In this document: piece after piece, positions 24,381 to 32,814 of the stretch
Numbering within the stretch: position 1 is the first letter of the stretch
Layout of the letters: each line of letters starts with the position of its first letter
Assembly (NCBI GenBank): GCA_002320815.1
Contig: DCLA01000111.1
Span: 141,037-205,036, forward strand
Direction: 5' to 3'
DNA length: 64,000 nucleotides
DNA from: Myxococcales bacterium UBA1660
Lineage (GTDB): Bacteria; Myxococcota_A; Polyangia; Polyangiales; Houyiibacteriaceae
The notes under the pieces: generated by a model
What the model saw: the letters and a program-made list of their open reading frames with translations, nothing else
The model's database searches: none
Told to the model about the DNA's origin: nothing
Program-made: the position numbers and the translations under genes

Positions 24381-25688
24381 CTATGTATCCGAGGGTGGGT
24401 CGGCGCCTCGAGCCTTGTTGCGACCGTCCGCGCTGCCGCTCCCTTTCGGCCGACCGCGACGCTTGTCTCGACGGGTGATGACCCGCTTTGGATTACGCTC
24501 CCGCTCACGACGCACATCACTGACGTGCACGGTCTCCGGCTCGGGTCGTTCGTCCGGGTCCAGAGGCAGAGCGCGAGCTTCTTTGGCTGGAGTGCCGAAG
24601 CTCAGCTCGTTGTCGCTCACGATATCCGCAGCCTCGTCGGCCCAGGCTTCGTTCACCTCGCGGATCAGCGGCTGGGGGTCAGAGGTCACTCGGTCGACGG
24701 TCTCGAGTTCGGAGAGCACCTCGTGGAGGAGCGGACCGGGCTGGGTCAGCAGCGCGTCGTCGAGTGGCTCCGCCACCGTCGCCCCATGCATGACACGCAT
24801 GGCATAGGTGCCATGGGGGAACATCGGCTCGGAGCCCGCGAGGCGAGCCTTTCGACAACGCTCGTGCTCCTGCCGGAAGTGGGTCGTCTCTCGGCACGCG
24901 TGGACGTAGGTCTGCGCACCCACCGCTCCGCGCGCGCCGATACGAAACGTCGGAATCCGCTGCCCACCGGGCTCGGCAGGCGTCCGAGGTTCGTCGTGGG
25001 GGTGGATCCGGCGAAGTCTCTGAGCTCCGAGGGGGGAGCCCGTGCGCGCGGCGCGGATCGCCCGCAGCCCATCTCGGCTCATGCGCTCCATGTGGTAGAC
25101 GAGGGTCTTCAGGTCACCGTTGAACTCACGCATGAGCAGCGGCGGCGGTTCGAGTTCGAGCAAGAGCTCCTCGGGCCGCGACCGATCGAAGTAGACGGGA
25201 GGTCGCTTGATGACCAACCCTTCCGTCTTCCAGTGGGCGAAGTCGAGCGTCCGACCCGGCATGTGCGTGGGCTGCGATACCAGCCCGGCCGCCGCGGGGT
25301 TGAGGTAGTCGTACGTGAGCTGCGCGGCCTGAGCGGGGGCATCGACGAGGCGCATGTAGTGGGGGTCTCGCCCATCCCACAACGTCTGAGGAGGTTCGTA
25401 TCGTTCGTGCGCGAGCAGCGTCTTCACTGCGCCCGCCACGTCCGAGTGAAACCGCGCGGTAAAGTCCGGCAGGTTGTCCTCGGACGGAGTGACATCCGTG
25501 TGGTGATGGGTTGGCATCCGAGTGCTGAGGTGGACCGATACCCGGGTCGCCATCGCCGCGTGCGCGAGGGAGTAGAAGAAGATGTCGTCGACCATGGGAT
25601 GCCATGAGCCGAGGAACGCCTTTCGGAAGACCGTCCGCCGACAAATCGCCGTCGTCGCTCCTCTGACGATGATCCGCGGCCGAGACAT
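24381..25688 (-). CDS. Y1/HUH transposase, RAYT-like, with C-terminal extension
   Basis: The 435-residue protein carries the IS200/REP-associated tyrosine transposase fold at its N-terminus: RRTVFRKAFLG, the HUH metal motif in RMPTHHHTDV (61-63), and YDYLNPAAAGLV (126-137), which matches the YIHxNPVxAGLV block with catalytic Tyr126. These enzymes nick single-stranded hairpin DNA through a tyrosine. Usual family length is about 150-220, so roughly 290 extra residues are unusual; the tail is basic and includes an AT-hook-like RRGRPKGSG. Start at ATG 25688 fits the conserved N-terminus. Base composition is visibly lower in GC than neighbours. Related repeats flank the gene on both sides. Confidence 0.8.
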   Translation of the reverse strand: MSRPRIIVRGATTAICRRTVFRKAFLGSWHPMVDDIFFYSLAHAAMATRVSVHLSTRMPTHHHTDVTPSEDNLPDFTARFHSDVAGAVKTLLAHERYEPPQTLWDGRDPHYMRLVDAPAQAAQLTYDYLNPAAAGLVSQPTHMPGRTLDFAHWKTEGLVIKRPPVYFDRSRPEELLLELEPPPLLMREFNGDLKTLVYHMERMSRDGLRAIRAARTGSPLGAQRLRRIHPHDEPRTPAEPGGQRIPTFRIGARGAVGAQTYVHACRETTHFRQEHERCRKARLAGSEPMFPHGTYAMRVMHGATVAEPLDDALLTQPGPLLHEVLSELETVDRVTSDPQPLIREVNEAWADEAADIVSDNELSFGTPAKEARALPLDPDERPEPETVHVSDVRRERERNPKRVITRRDKRRGRPKGSGSADGRNKARGADPPSDT

Positions 25689-25877
25689 CCCGACACTGCT
25701 CTTCAAAGGGCGTGCCGGACTCCTAGGAGCAAATCGTCGAAGGATTCGATGCCCTCCGCCGGCGGAAGGTGGCGGATCCGCCGGCGGCCGCCACCCCTCC
25801 CCATGGGTGCCGGACGCGACGGCCTCTTCCAAACCCCGGACAGGTCGGACGACAAACCGCTCCCGGAGCCAGGGAGG

Positions 25878-26040
25878 GTTGGACACAGACTTTCTCGGAC
25901 CCCGGGCGGGTTGGTCCGGGCGAACAGACTTTTTCGGACCTCGGGCGGGTTGGACCGAACAGACTTTTTCGGACCTCGGGCGGGTTGGACCGCGGGTTGG
26001 ACCGGGGGTCGGGTCGGACCTCGGGCGGGTTGGACCCCGG
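25878..26040. repeat. Right repeat array, inverted relative to left array
   Basis: A unit with core CGGACCTCGGGCGGGTTGG occurs four times (about 25896-25918, 25935-25957, 25970-25992, 26015-26037), three times preceded by CAGACTTTYTC, at 35-39 nt periods. Read on the minus strand the core is CCAACCCGCCCGAGGTCCG, differing from the left-array core at two positions. It fills the gap between the transposase 5' end and the rarA stop. The rest of 25689-25877 shows no gene. Confidence 0.75.
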
Positions 26041-26045
26041 GGGGC

Positions 26046-27395
26046 TCAGTCGGTGGGGTCGCGGTCGCCGCGGAGGGACGCGAGGCGTTCGGCGATGCGG
26101 GCCTCGAGGCCCGAGTCGCGCGGGAAGTAGTACCGCCGCCCCACGAGCTTCTCCGGGAAGTACGTCTCCCCCGCCGCATAGCCCCCCTCGTCGTGCGGGT
26201 ACCGATACCCGTCCCCGTGGCCCTCGGCCTTCATCAACTTCGTGGGCGCGTTGCGCAGCTTCTTCGGCACCGGCAGCGCCCCATGGGCCTCGACATCGGC
26301 TCGCGCCGCCTTGAAGGCGTCGTAGGTCGCGTTCGATTTGGGCGCCGCCGCCAGATACGTGCAGCACTGGGAGAGCGAATGCAGCGCCTCGGGCATGCCC
26401 AGTCGATGGAACGCCTGGTCGGCGGCCACCGCGAGCTGTAGCGCGCGCGGGTCGGCGTTGCCGATGTCTTCGCTGGCGAAGATGATCATCCGGCGCAGCA
26501 CGAAGCGCGGGTCCTCCCCGGCGTCGAGCAGCCGGAACATCCAGTAGAGGCTGGCGTCCGGGTCGGTGCCGCGCATGGACTTGATGAAGGCGCTGACGAC
26601 GTCGTAGTGGCCGTCGCCGCTCTTGTCGTGGAGCAGGGTCCGGGTCCCATACGCCTGCGACACCGCCTCGGCGTCGATGGTGGCCCGATCGGCGGCGAGG
26701 GTCTCCAGGGTCGTCAGCGCCCGCCGCGCGTCCCCGCTGGCCCCGGCGACCAGCGCCTCGAGGCCTTCGTCGGTGATCTCGACTTTCCCCCCGAGGCCGC
26801 GCCCCGGCTCGGCCACGGCGCGCTGGATCACGCGGGTGAGCGCTTCGTCGGAGAGGGACTCGAGGCGGAAGACGCGTCCCCGGCTGAGCAGGGCGCCGTT
26901 GACGGCGAAGGACGGGTTCTCGGTGGTGGCCCCCACGAGGGTCACGGTGCCGTCTTCCACGTGGGGCAAGAGCGCGTCCTGCTGCGCCTTGTTGAAGCGG
27001 TGGATCTCGTCGACGAAGAGCAGGCTCCGGCCGCCGCGGCGGCGTCGCTCCTTGGCCGCGGCGAGGATCTTGCGGAGGTCCGGCACGCCGCCGAGGACGG
27101 CGCTGAAGGGAATGAAGGTCGCCGAGGTCTCCTGGGCCAGCACGCGCGCCAGGGTGGTCTTCCCCGTGCCGGGGGGCCCCCACAGGATCAGCGACGGAAG
27201 CCGGTCGGCGGCGATGAGCCGGCGCAAGAGGGCGCCTTCGCCGACCAGGGCGTCCTGGCCTTCCACTTCGGCGAGTCGCCGCGGGCGCATGCGCTCGGCC
27301 AGCGGCGCGTCTGCCGCGGCGACCTGGTCGAAGAGGTTGCCGGTGGGGTCCATGTCCCAGTCCTGCCACTCGGTCCGAGGTCGGGCCAGCCCCAT
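26046..27395 (-). CDS. rarA: Replication-associated recombination protein A
   Basis: The 449-residue AAA+ ATPase matches RarA (MgsA, WRNIP1 family), which acts at stalled replication forks. Landmarks are PLAERMRPRRLAEVEGQ, Walker A GPPGTGKTT, Walker B LLFVDEIHRFNKAQQDALLP, sensor I GATTENPSF, sensor II SGDARRALTTLE, then the RarA-specific DGHYDVVSAFIKSMRGTDPDASLYW and YLPEK-like ETYFPEKLVGRRYY C-terminal region. Length equals the family norm. ATG 27395 gives the full frame; ATG 27353 (MDPTGNLFDQ) is a good alternative. Monocistronic; divergent from the PilZ gene. Confidence 0.93.
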   Translation of the reverse strand: MGLARPRTEWQDWDMDPTGNLFDQVAAADAPLAERMRPRRLAEVEGQDALVGEGALLRRLIAADRLPSLILWGPPGTGKTTLARVLAQETSATFIPFSAVLGGVPDLRKILAAAKERRRRGGRSLLFVDEIHRFNKAQQDALLPHVEDGTVTLVGATTENPSFAVNGALLSRGRVFRLESLSDEALTRVIQRAVAEPGRGLGGKVEITDEGLEALVAGASGDARRALTTLETLAADRATIDAEAVSQAYGTRTLLHDKSGDGHYDVVSAFIKSMRGTDPDASLYWMFRLLDAGEDPRFVLRRMIIFASEDIGNADPRALQLAVAADQAFHRLGMPEALHSLSQCCTYLAAAPKSNATYDAFKAARADVEAHGALPVPKKLRNAPTKLMKAEGHGDGYRYPHDEGGYAAGETYFPEKLVGRRYYFPRDSGLEARIAERLASLRGDRDPTD

Positions 27396-27562
27396 GCGTC
27401 TCGAGCCACCTCATCCCGCGCCGAACCCTGACATTCGTGTCGTGACGGACGCGCGACTGCGAACGCCACGCCGCACCATCCTGAGACCGCCCCCCGATCT
27501 TTCCCGGAATCTCCCCCTGGCACACCGGTTGCTCTTTCGAATGCCAACCCCCCGAGGCAACC

Positions 27563-27997
27563 ATGCAGCTCTTCGATCTCCTCCACGACTACCAACACCT
27601 TCGCGCCAAGGCGGCCCTGGTCGCGCTGGAGCCGAGTGAAGCGGTGCGCCTCGAGGGACTGGAGGCGCTCCTCGGCGGCGGCCCGGCCCACGACGAACGA
27701 CGCCGCGCGACGCGCTTCGGGTTCCCCCGGGCCCTCCCGGTCCACGTGGTCCCCAAGGGGCACGGAGGCTTCGTCCCCGCGCAGCTCCGGGAGCTTGGCG
27801 CCGAGGGCGCGTCCCTCTTCCTCGACGAGCCGTTGGCCCAGGGTGAGCGCGTACTCCTCTGCTTCGACGACGAGGAGCGCTCGCTGCGCTTCGAGATGCC
27901 CGCGGTGCTCGTCTGGCAGCACGACGGGCAGGCGGGCATCCGCTTCGAGGGGATGCCCGCTCGCCGGAAGCTGACCGACTCCATCCGCGCCGCCTGA
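27563..27997 (+). CDS. PilZ-domain protein
   Basis: The 144-residue protein has an N-terminal helical part and a PilZ-like beta-barrel beginning at ERRRATRFGFPRALPVHV and ending with AVLVWQHDGQAGIRFEGMP. The RxxxR element (RRATR) of c-di-GMP binding is present; the second motif (D/NxSxxG) is only loosely kept as ELGAEGASLF. PilZ proteins bind cyclic di-GMP and control motility or surface behaviour. GAGG lies five bases before the ATG. The C-terminal basic helix (ARRKLTDSIRAA) could be a partner-binding segment. No neighbouring gene suggests a target. Confidence 0.72.
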   Translation: MQLFDLLHDYQHLRAKAALVALEPSEAVRLEGLEALLGGGPAHDERRRATRFGFPRALPVHVVPKGHGGFVPAQLRELGAEGASLFLDEPLAQGERVLLCFDDEERSLRFEMPAVLVWQHDGQAGIRFEGMPARRKLTDSIRAA

Positions 27998-28023
27998 CGC
28001 CCCCGATTCCCCCGGCGCCGCAA

Positions 28024-28091
28024 CGCGTCAGCGGGTCGGCCGGAGGACCAACGCCGCGACGCGTCAGCGGGTCTGCCAGAGGACCAACGCC
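28024..28091. repeat. 32-bp tandem duplication over a stop codon
   Basis: Two near-identical 32-bp copies (28024-28055, 28060-28091; period 36) cover the last codons and stop of the gene at 28064. Because the period is twelve codons, the second copy downstream would encode the same ending again in frame. Confidence 0.6.
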
Positions 28092-28654
28092 TCGACCCGA
28101 TCGGGGTCCAACGCCGAAGGGCCCAGCTGGACGTTCACCTGCGCGCCGGTGAGCACGAGGAGCCCTTCCAGGCTGCCTTCGAGCATCCGCTGCCAGGCCA
28201 CCGACCCCCGCACCACGGGGGCGTCCTCGAGGACCAGCCGCACGAACCCGCGGCCCTCGTCGGCGATCCGCGCCTCGCCATTCGCCCGGGTCCCGACGCT
28301 CCAGAGGTGGGGCACGAAGCGGACGATCTCGGTGGGCGTCCCGCCGAAGGTCTCCATCCACGAGCGGCGGAGGTCGGCGAAGTGGCCGCCCGCCCCCAAG
28401 GTCTCCATGGCGAAGTCGTAGCCCAGCGCTCGGAGCCGATCGAGACCGCGGGCGAGGAGGGTGACCTCGTGCAGCAGCGCGGCATAGGCGACGGCCGAGG
28501 TCCACTCCCCGGGGTCCTCGAGCGCCGCGGCCTGCAGGGGATCCTTGCGGCGGAGAGCGCGCCACGCCGGTCCGTAGAGGTCGCCGGCCTCCAGCGCCCG
28601 ACGCACCAGCGCGACGAGCGGAGCGCCCACGGCGGGCTCCCCCGGTCCCCCCAC
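28064..28654 (-). CDS. DUF2378/TIGR02265-like protein
   Basis: The 196-residue, mostly helical product resembles the myxobacterial DUF2378 (TIGR02265) family: LLHEVTLLARGLDRL, FADLRRSWMETFGGTPTEIVRFVPHLWSVGTRANGEARI and a C-terminal strand-helix unit with MLEGSLEGLLVLTGA. The function of this family is unknown; its fold has been compared with haem-NO-binding-type domains. The GTG start lies four bases after the SRPBCC gene stop, so both are one operon. A similar protein is encoded at 61823-62461. Assignment is from pattern resemblance and is moderate only. Confidence 0.6.
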   Translation of the reverse strand: MGGPGEPAVGAPLVALVRRALEAGDLYGPAWRALRRKDPLQAAALEDPGEWTSAVAYAALLHEVTLLARGLDRLRALGYDFAMETLGAGGHFADLRRSWMETFGGTPTEIVRFVPHLWSVGTRANGEARIADEGRGFVRLVLEDAPVVRGSVAWQRMLEGSLEGLLVLTGAQVNVQLGPSALDPDRVEALVLWQTR

Positions 28655-28658
28655 CTCG

Positions 28659-29180
28659 TCAGCCCTTCGCGGCCAGGTGCTCCGAGAGGGCTTCGCTCAC
28701 CGCCAAGAGGTTGGGGGTGATCTGCCGGACCAGGAAGCGCTCCACCGCGGTCGCGATGGGCGAGGCCACCAGGTCGGGCACTTTGGCCACCTTGGAGAGG
28801 TCGATGCGAATCTCGCCGCGGATCTCCACCCGGCACTTCCCGCCGAGGTCCACGAAGCGGTTCTCGCCGGTGCACCGGACGGCCTCGGGGAAGACGTGGC
28901 TGTCGATGCTCCAGTCGCACTGGTAGCGCCCCTGGTCCCACCGGGCGTGGTCGTGCCAACTCACCATGGGGGGCAAGACCTTGGCCGCCGAAGCGGGCAC
29001 CTGGGCCGAGCCGCGCCACAGGTTCTTGATGTGCGTCACCCCGCCCTCTTCCTGGCGTTCCTCCACCATGATCTCTTTGACCCGGGGGAGTCCCTCGACG
29101 ATCTGCGGGAGCTCGTCCCGGTAGGTCCGGAAGACGAGATCCCTGGGAAAGTCGATGAGGGCGTCGGCCTCGATCCGCAT
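28659..29180 (-). CDS. SRPBCC (START-like) superfamily protein
   Basis: The 173-residue product fits the helix-grip SRPBCC fold: an N-terminal strand MRIEADALIDFPRDLVFRTYRDELPQI, central beta-strands, and a long C-terminal helix VERFLVRQITPNLLAVSEALSEHL. Such proteins bind lipids or hydrophobic ligands or act as cyclases. The DUF2378-like gene follows after four bases. ATG 29180 is preferred because TAAGTG lies nine bases upstream; GTG 29192 overlaps that box. No catalytic residues can be named. Confidence 0.68.
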   Translation of the reverse strand: MRIEADALIDFPRDLVFRTYRDELPQIVEGLPRVKEIMVEERQEEGGVTHIKNLWRGSAQVPASAAKVLPPMVSWHDHARWDQGRYQCDWSIDSHVFPEAVRCTGENRFVDLGGKCRVEIRGEIRIDLSKVAKVPDLVASPIATAVERFLVRQITPNLLAVSEALSEHLAAKG

Positions 29181-29189
29181 CGCCGCGGG

Positions 29190-29195
29190 CACTTA
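29190..29195 (-). promoter_or_regulatory. Putative -10 box TAAGTG, leaderless
   Basis: On the minus strand TGCTAAGTG ends nine bases before ATG 29180. The TGCTAAGT string is the same as that before speA. Confidence 0.4.
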
Positions 29196-29233
29196 GCAGG
29201 CTCGCCGCCCCCGAGCGAGCGGACGGACGAGAA

Positions 29234-29259
29234 AGGGGCCCCCGCTGGCGGGAGCCCCT
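29234..29259 (-). terminator. Intrinsic terminator after MopE-type gene
   Basis: Arms AGGGGCCCCCGC (29234-29245) and GCGGGAGCCCCT (29248-29259) pair with one mismatch around a two-base loop. On the minus strand TTTCTCG follows. A smaller GAGGCC/GGCCTC hairpin (29272-29287) sits between it and the stop codon. Confidence 0.75.
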
Positions 29260-29295
29260 CCTCGGGTCATCGAGGCCTCACGGCCTCTCGTGGCG

Positions 29296-32200
29296 TCAGT
29301 AGGGGAACCCGCCCGCTCCGGCGCCCGGGCTGGCGAGGCCAGTGGCCCCGCTGATGCTCGAGTGCGCGGCGAAGGCGCCGGAGACGCCCGGATCCCGGTG
29401 CACCGACTGGTCGTTGGCGTCGGCGGCCACGTAGCTCATCGTGTCGAGGGTGGTCCCGCCGAGGCTCAAGGTGACGCTGTTGGCGGAGTTGGTGAGGCTC
29501 AGGCCGCCGCTCGAGGCGGTGGTGACCAGGGCCCCCGTGAAGAGCCCCGTGGGGGTGCCGCCGCCGAAGACGACGTAGGTACCCAGCGCCGGGAGGACGG
29601 TGCCCGCCGGGACGGTGTGCCGCACGGTGGAGCCGACGCTCAGGGTGACCCCCGAGATGTCGAGGGCCCCCGCGGTGGCGTTGATGATCTCCACGAACTC
29701 GTCCTGGGTCGCGCTCGACGTGCCGTCACCGTTGGCGTCCAGCGCGGTGCCGGGGTCGAAGAGGACCTCGTTGATCACCAGGTCGTCGGCGCCCGGGGTC
29801 CCCACGCCACCGAGGATGGTGCCGTAGATGTCGAACTTGCCGCGCCGATTGTCCTCCCAGAGGATCACGTCACCGCTGATGGTGGGATCCGCCTGAGTGC
29901 CCGGGTGCGTCGAGAGCGCCAAGGGCGATCCGGAGAACCCGACCACCGCGACGTCGGCGTTGCCCGCCGAGTAGTCGTTGACGGTGAAGAGGGTGCCGTC
30001 GGCGTCCTTGACCACCTGGGCCGCGGCGCCGCTCATGAGGAGCTGCTCGCCGGGGAAGGCGGGCGCGGCCCCGAAGACGGCGCCGTAGACGTCGAAGTCG
30101 CTGGTGGTGTCGATCATGGTTGAGCTCACCGCGCGGCCGTCGGTCCAGGCCAGGGTGATGTAGTCCACGACCGGGTCGAGCTGGCCGCCGGTGTTGGAGG
30201 CGGCCGGCGTCTGCACGGCGGCCATCCCGGTGTCCGGGTCGATGGCGATCACCCGCCACTCGCCGGCGACGAAGCCGTCGGAGATGAAGGCGAGGGCGCC
30301 GCCGCGGATGGTCGGCCGGATCTCGTTGGAGTCGGTGAGCTCGGTCTCGAAGAGCGAGTCGGTGGTGCCGGTGCTCAGGTCGTGCAGGCGGATCTCCCAG
30401 TCGGTCCCGTCGAACTCGTCGAAGACGACGTAGGGACCCCAGATGTCCGGCGAGCCGGACTCGAGAGTCGAGAGCGTGGTCTCGGTGCCGGTGACCAGGT
30501 CGACCAGGACGACCCGCGCCGCGGTCTCGGTGCCCCGCTGGAAGACGACGTAGTTGCCGTAGACCTTGGGGTAGTACTCGCTCTCCGCGGTGGCGGTGAG
30601 GCGCACGGCGGTCCCGGCTCCGAAGCGCTGGAAGACGATGTCCCAGTTGCCGTCGAAGTTCTGCATGTAGACGAGGTGCTGGTGGTTCAGGTCGGGGTAG
30701 ATCACGTCCCCCGCCGGCGCGACGAAGGGAACCGCCACGCACTCCTCGTCGGCCACGCCGTCGCAGTCGTTGTCGAGGCCATCGCAGTGGGCCTCGTCGG
30801 TGCTGGTCTCGGTCGCCAGGAAGTTCGCGCCGTAGCTCCCGGTGCCCGAGCAGTTCTGCCAACCCGCGGCTCCGCCGCAGGTCTGGACCGCGCCGCCGCA
30901 GACGCCCTCGGTGAGCGCGCAGGCGGGCGCCACCAGGTTGTCGTCGCTGACGCCGTCGCAGTCGTCGTCGAGGCCGTTGCAGATCTCGGCGACGGGCTCG
31001 ACGCCGCCCGTGCATGCGCCCCAGGCCCCCGCGGTGCAGGTCTGGGTACCGCGCTCGCAGGCGCCGGTGCTGGTACCGCAGTCCTGGGTCGCGCCGTCGA
31101 TGCAGTCGCAGCCCTCGTCGGCCACGCCGTCGCAGTCGTTGTCGAGGCCGTCGCAGGAGGTCTCGTCCATCTCGTAGTCGGAGCCATAGGCCGCCGCGTC
31201 GCAGGTGAGGAACCCACCGGCGCCGCCGCAGCGCTGGGTCGCCCCGGCGCACACGCCCGCCTGGAGCGGGCAGTCGGCGCCGACGACGCTCTCGTCGGTG
31301 GCGCCGTCGCAGTCCTGGTCCATGCCGTCGCAGGTCTCGGTGACCGGCGCGACCTCGCCGGCGCAGCCGCCGAAGGCGCCCGCCACGCAGGTCTGGGTGC
31401 CGGCCATGCACAGGCCCACGTCCGACCCGCAGGCCTGGGTGGTGCCGTCGATGCAGTCGCAGCCCTCGTCGGTGATGCCGTCGCAGTCGTTGTCCATGCC
31501 GTCGCAGAGGGTCTCGCTGGTCTGGTAGTCGCCGCCGTAGCTGGCCACGCCGTCACAGGCGACCCAGCCGGCCGCGCCGCCGCAGGCGCGCTTGGAGCCG
31601 GCGCAGACGCCGAGCTGCAGGGGGCAGTCGGGCGCGGTCAGCTCACCGGGCTCGTCGCTGCTGCCGTCGCAGTCGTTGTCCATGCCGTCGCAGGTCTCGC
31701 CCATCGGGCCCACGTCGCCGTCGCAGGCGCCCCAGGTCGAGTCGGCGGTGCAGGTCTGGGTGCCGGGCATGCAGGCGCCCACGTCGAGACCGCAGGGCTG
31801 GGTGTCGCCCTCGGTGCAGGTGCAGCCCTCGTCCTGGGTGCCGTCGCAGTCGTTGTCGAGGCCGTCGCAGGAGGTCTCGTCGGCCTCGTAGCTGGCACCG
31901 TAGTCGGTGCCGTCGCAGGTCAGGAAGCCGTCGGCGCCGCAGCGCGCCACGGCGCCGGCGCACACGCCCTCGGTGAGCTCGCAGGCGGGCGCGTCGACGT
32001 CCTCGTCGGTCGCGCCGTCGCAGTCGTCGTCCACCAGGTTGCAGACCTCGAGGGCCGCCGGGCTGACCGAGCCGTTGGTGTCGTCGCAGTCGGGGCCCGC
32101 CGCGCAGCCTTCACCGTAGCCGTCTTCGTCCTCGTCGACGCAGACCATGCCGCCGTCGGGATCGGGCCGGAACATGTCCGGCTCGGGCTGCTGCATGTCC

Positions 32201-32316
32201 ACTCCGCCATCGGAGTCGAACGGCGTGCCGTCGTCGCCATCGTCGTCACCGCACGCGGCGCCGAGCAAGAGTGCGCTGGCCATCAGCAAGCGCGAGAGTC
32301 TGGTCCAAGTCGTCAT
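29296..32316 (-). CDS. Large MopE-repeat lipoprotein with lamin-tail domain
   Basis: The 1006-residue surface protein has a lipobox signal (LLLGAAC), an Asp-rich linker, then a Cys-rich region (about 55-540) with eight MopE-type motifs of the form C-D/N-G-x-D-N-D-C-D-G-x-x-D-E. These acidic, disulfide-linked repeats are thought to bind metal such as calcium. A beta-propeller-like part follows (about 550-840, repeated WDIVFQRF, WEIRLHDL, FDVYGAVF strands). The C-terminus is a lamin-tail domain (DDLVINEVLFDPG to about residue 970). GGAGGG precedes the ATG by 13 bases. Probably anchored on the outer membrane; ligand unknown. Hairpin terminator downstream. Confidence 0.85.
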   Translation of the reverse strand: MTTWTRLSRLLMASALLLGAACGDDDGDDGTPFDSDGGVDMQQPEPDMFRPDPDGGMVCVDEDEDGYGEGCAAGPDCDDTNGSVSPAALEVCNLVDDDCDGATDEDVDAPACELTEGVCAGAVARCGADGFLTCDGTDYGASYEADETSCDGLDNDCDGTQDEGCTCTEGDTQPCGLDVGACMPGTQTCTADSTWGACDGDVGPMGETCDGMDNDCDGSSDEPGELTAPDCPLQLGVCAGSKRACGGAAGWVACDGVASYGGDYQTSETLCDGMDNDCDGITDEGCDCIDGTTQACGSDVGLCMAGTQTCVAGAFGGCAGEVAPVTETCDGMDQDCDGATDESVVGADCPLQAGVCAGATQRCGGAGGFLTCDAAAYGSDYEMDETSCDGLDNDCDGVADEGCDCIDGATQDCGTSTGACERGTQTCTAGAWGACTGGVEPVAEICNGLDDDCDGVSDDNLVAPACALTEGVCGGAVQTCGGAAGWQNCSGTGSYGANFLATETSTDEAHCDGLDNDCDGVADEECVAVPFVAPAGDVIYPDLNHQHLVYMQNFDGNWDIVFQRFGAGTAVRLTATAESEYYPKVYGNYVVFQRGTETAARVVLVDLVTGTETTLSTLESGSPDIWGPYVVFDEFDGTDWEIRLHDLSTGTTDSLFETELTDSNEIRPTIRGGALAFISDGFVAGEWRVIAIDPDTGMAAVQTPAASNTGGQLDPVVDYITLAWTDGRAVSSTMIDTTSDFDVYGAVFGAAPAFPGEQLLMSGAAAQVVKDADGTLFTVNDYSAGNADVAVVGFSGSPLALSTHPGTQADPTISGDVILWEDNRRGKFDIYGTILGGVGTPGADDLVINEVLFDPGTALDANGDGTSSATQDEFVEIINATAGALDISGVTLSVGSTVRHTVPAGTVLPALGTYVVFGGGTPTGLFTGALVTTASSGGLSLTNSANSVTLSLGGTTLDTMSYVAADANDQSVHRDPGVSGAFAAHSSISGATGLASPGAGAGGFPY

Positions 32317-32406
32317 CGAAAAGAGATTCCCTCCGGCCCCCCATACGAGGGCACGGCGAGGATCTTCCCCGATGGGGGCCAGAATCCTTTGGGGGTGTGG
32401 GGAAGC

Positions 32407-32796
32407 TCAGCCTTCGGCGGCGAGGCGCAACGTGCGGCGGTGCTCGACGGCGTGGCGGAGCAGGCCCCGGAGCGCGGAGGAGACCTCGGAGTCGTCGAGG
32501 TTCTCGGTGGGAAGCTCCACGGTGAGCACCACGTCGCCGTCCTCGTCGTAGGCGAACTTGGTCATGAACATGTCGCGGTTCATGCGGAGCAGCCAGCGCG
32601 CCAGCTCGAAGCTGTTGGCGCCGCCGGTGGAAAGGAAGGGGACCACGGAGCCCACGAGCCAGTTCTCGTGCAGGCGCACGTAGATCGTCATGGTGCCCTC
32701 GTCGGTCTCGTGGACCGACTTGAACGTGTCCCGGCCATGGGGGCTCACCGTCCACTCGAGGGCTTCGAGCTGCGCCCGGAGGGTCTCCACGTCCAT
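32407..32796 (-). CDS. YbjN-like small protein
   Basis: The 129-residue product has the alpha/beta arrangement of YbjN/type III chaperone-like proteins: MDVETLRAQLEALEW, a beta-hairpin TMTIYVRLHENWLVGSVVP, SFELARWLLRMNRDMFMTKFAYDEDGDVVLTVELP and a C-terminal helical pair. YbjN-type proteins are linked to stress responses and may act as chaperones. ATG 32796 begins the conserved part; CATCAT at -8 on the minus strand could be a leaderless -10. It is divergent from the next small gene, with only 18 bases between start codons. Confidence 0.65.
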   Translation of the reverse strand: MDVETLRAQLEALEWTVSPHGRDTFKSVHETDEGTMTIYVRLHENWLVGSVVPFLSTGGANSFELARWLLRMNRDMFMTKFAYDEDGDVVLTVELPTENLDDSEVSSALRGLLRHAVEHRRTLRLAAEG

Positions 32797-32814
32797 GGCG
32801 GCCGATGATGCGAA

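Noticed and set aside
25878..26040. Possible CRISPR array
   Set aside because: Repeats are 35-39 nt apart with almost no unique spacer, the units degrade toward one end, and there are no cas genes; they match the repeats on the other side of the transposase.
30382..32808. 808-codon plus-strand frame opposite the MopE-type gene
   Set aside because: Its regular pattern is only the complement of the MopE repeats; no start signal or independent motif.
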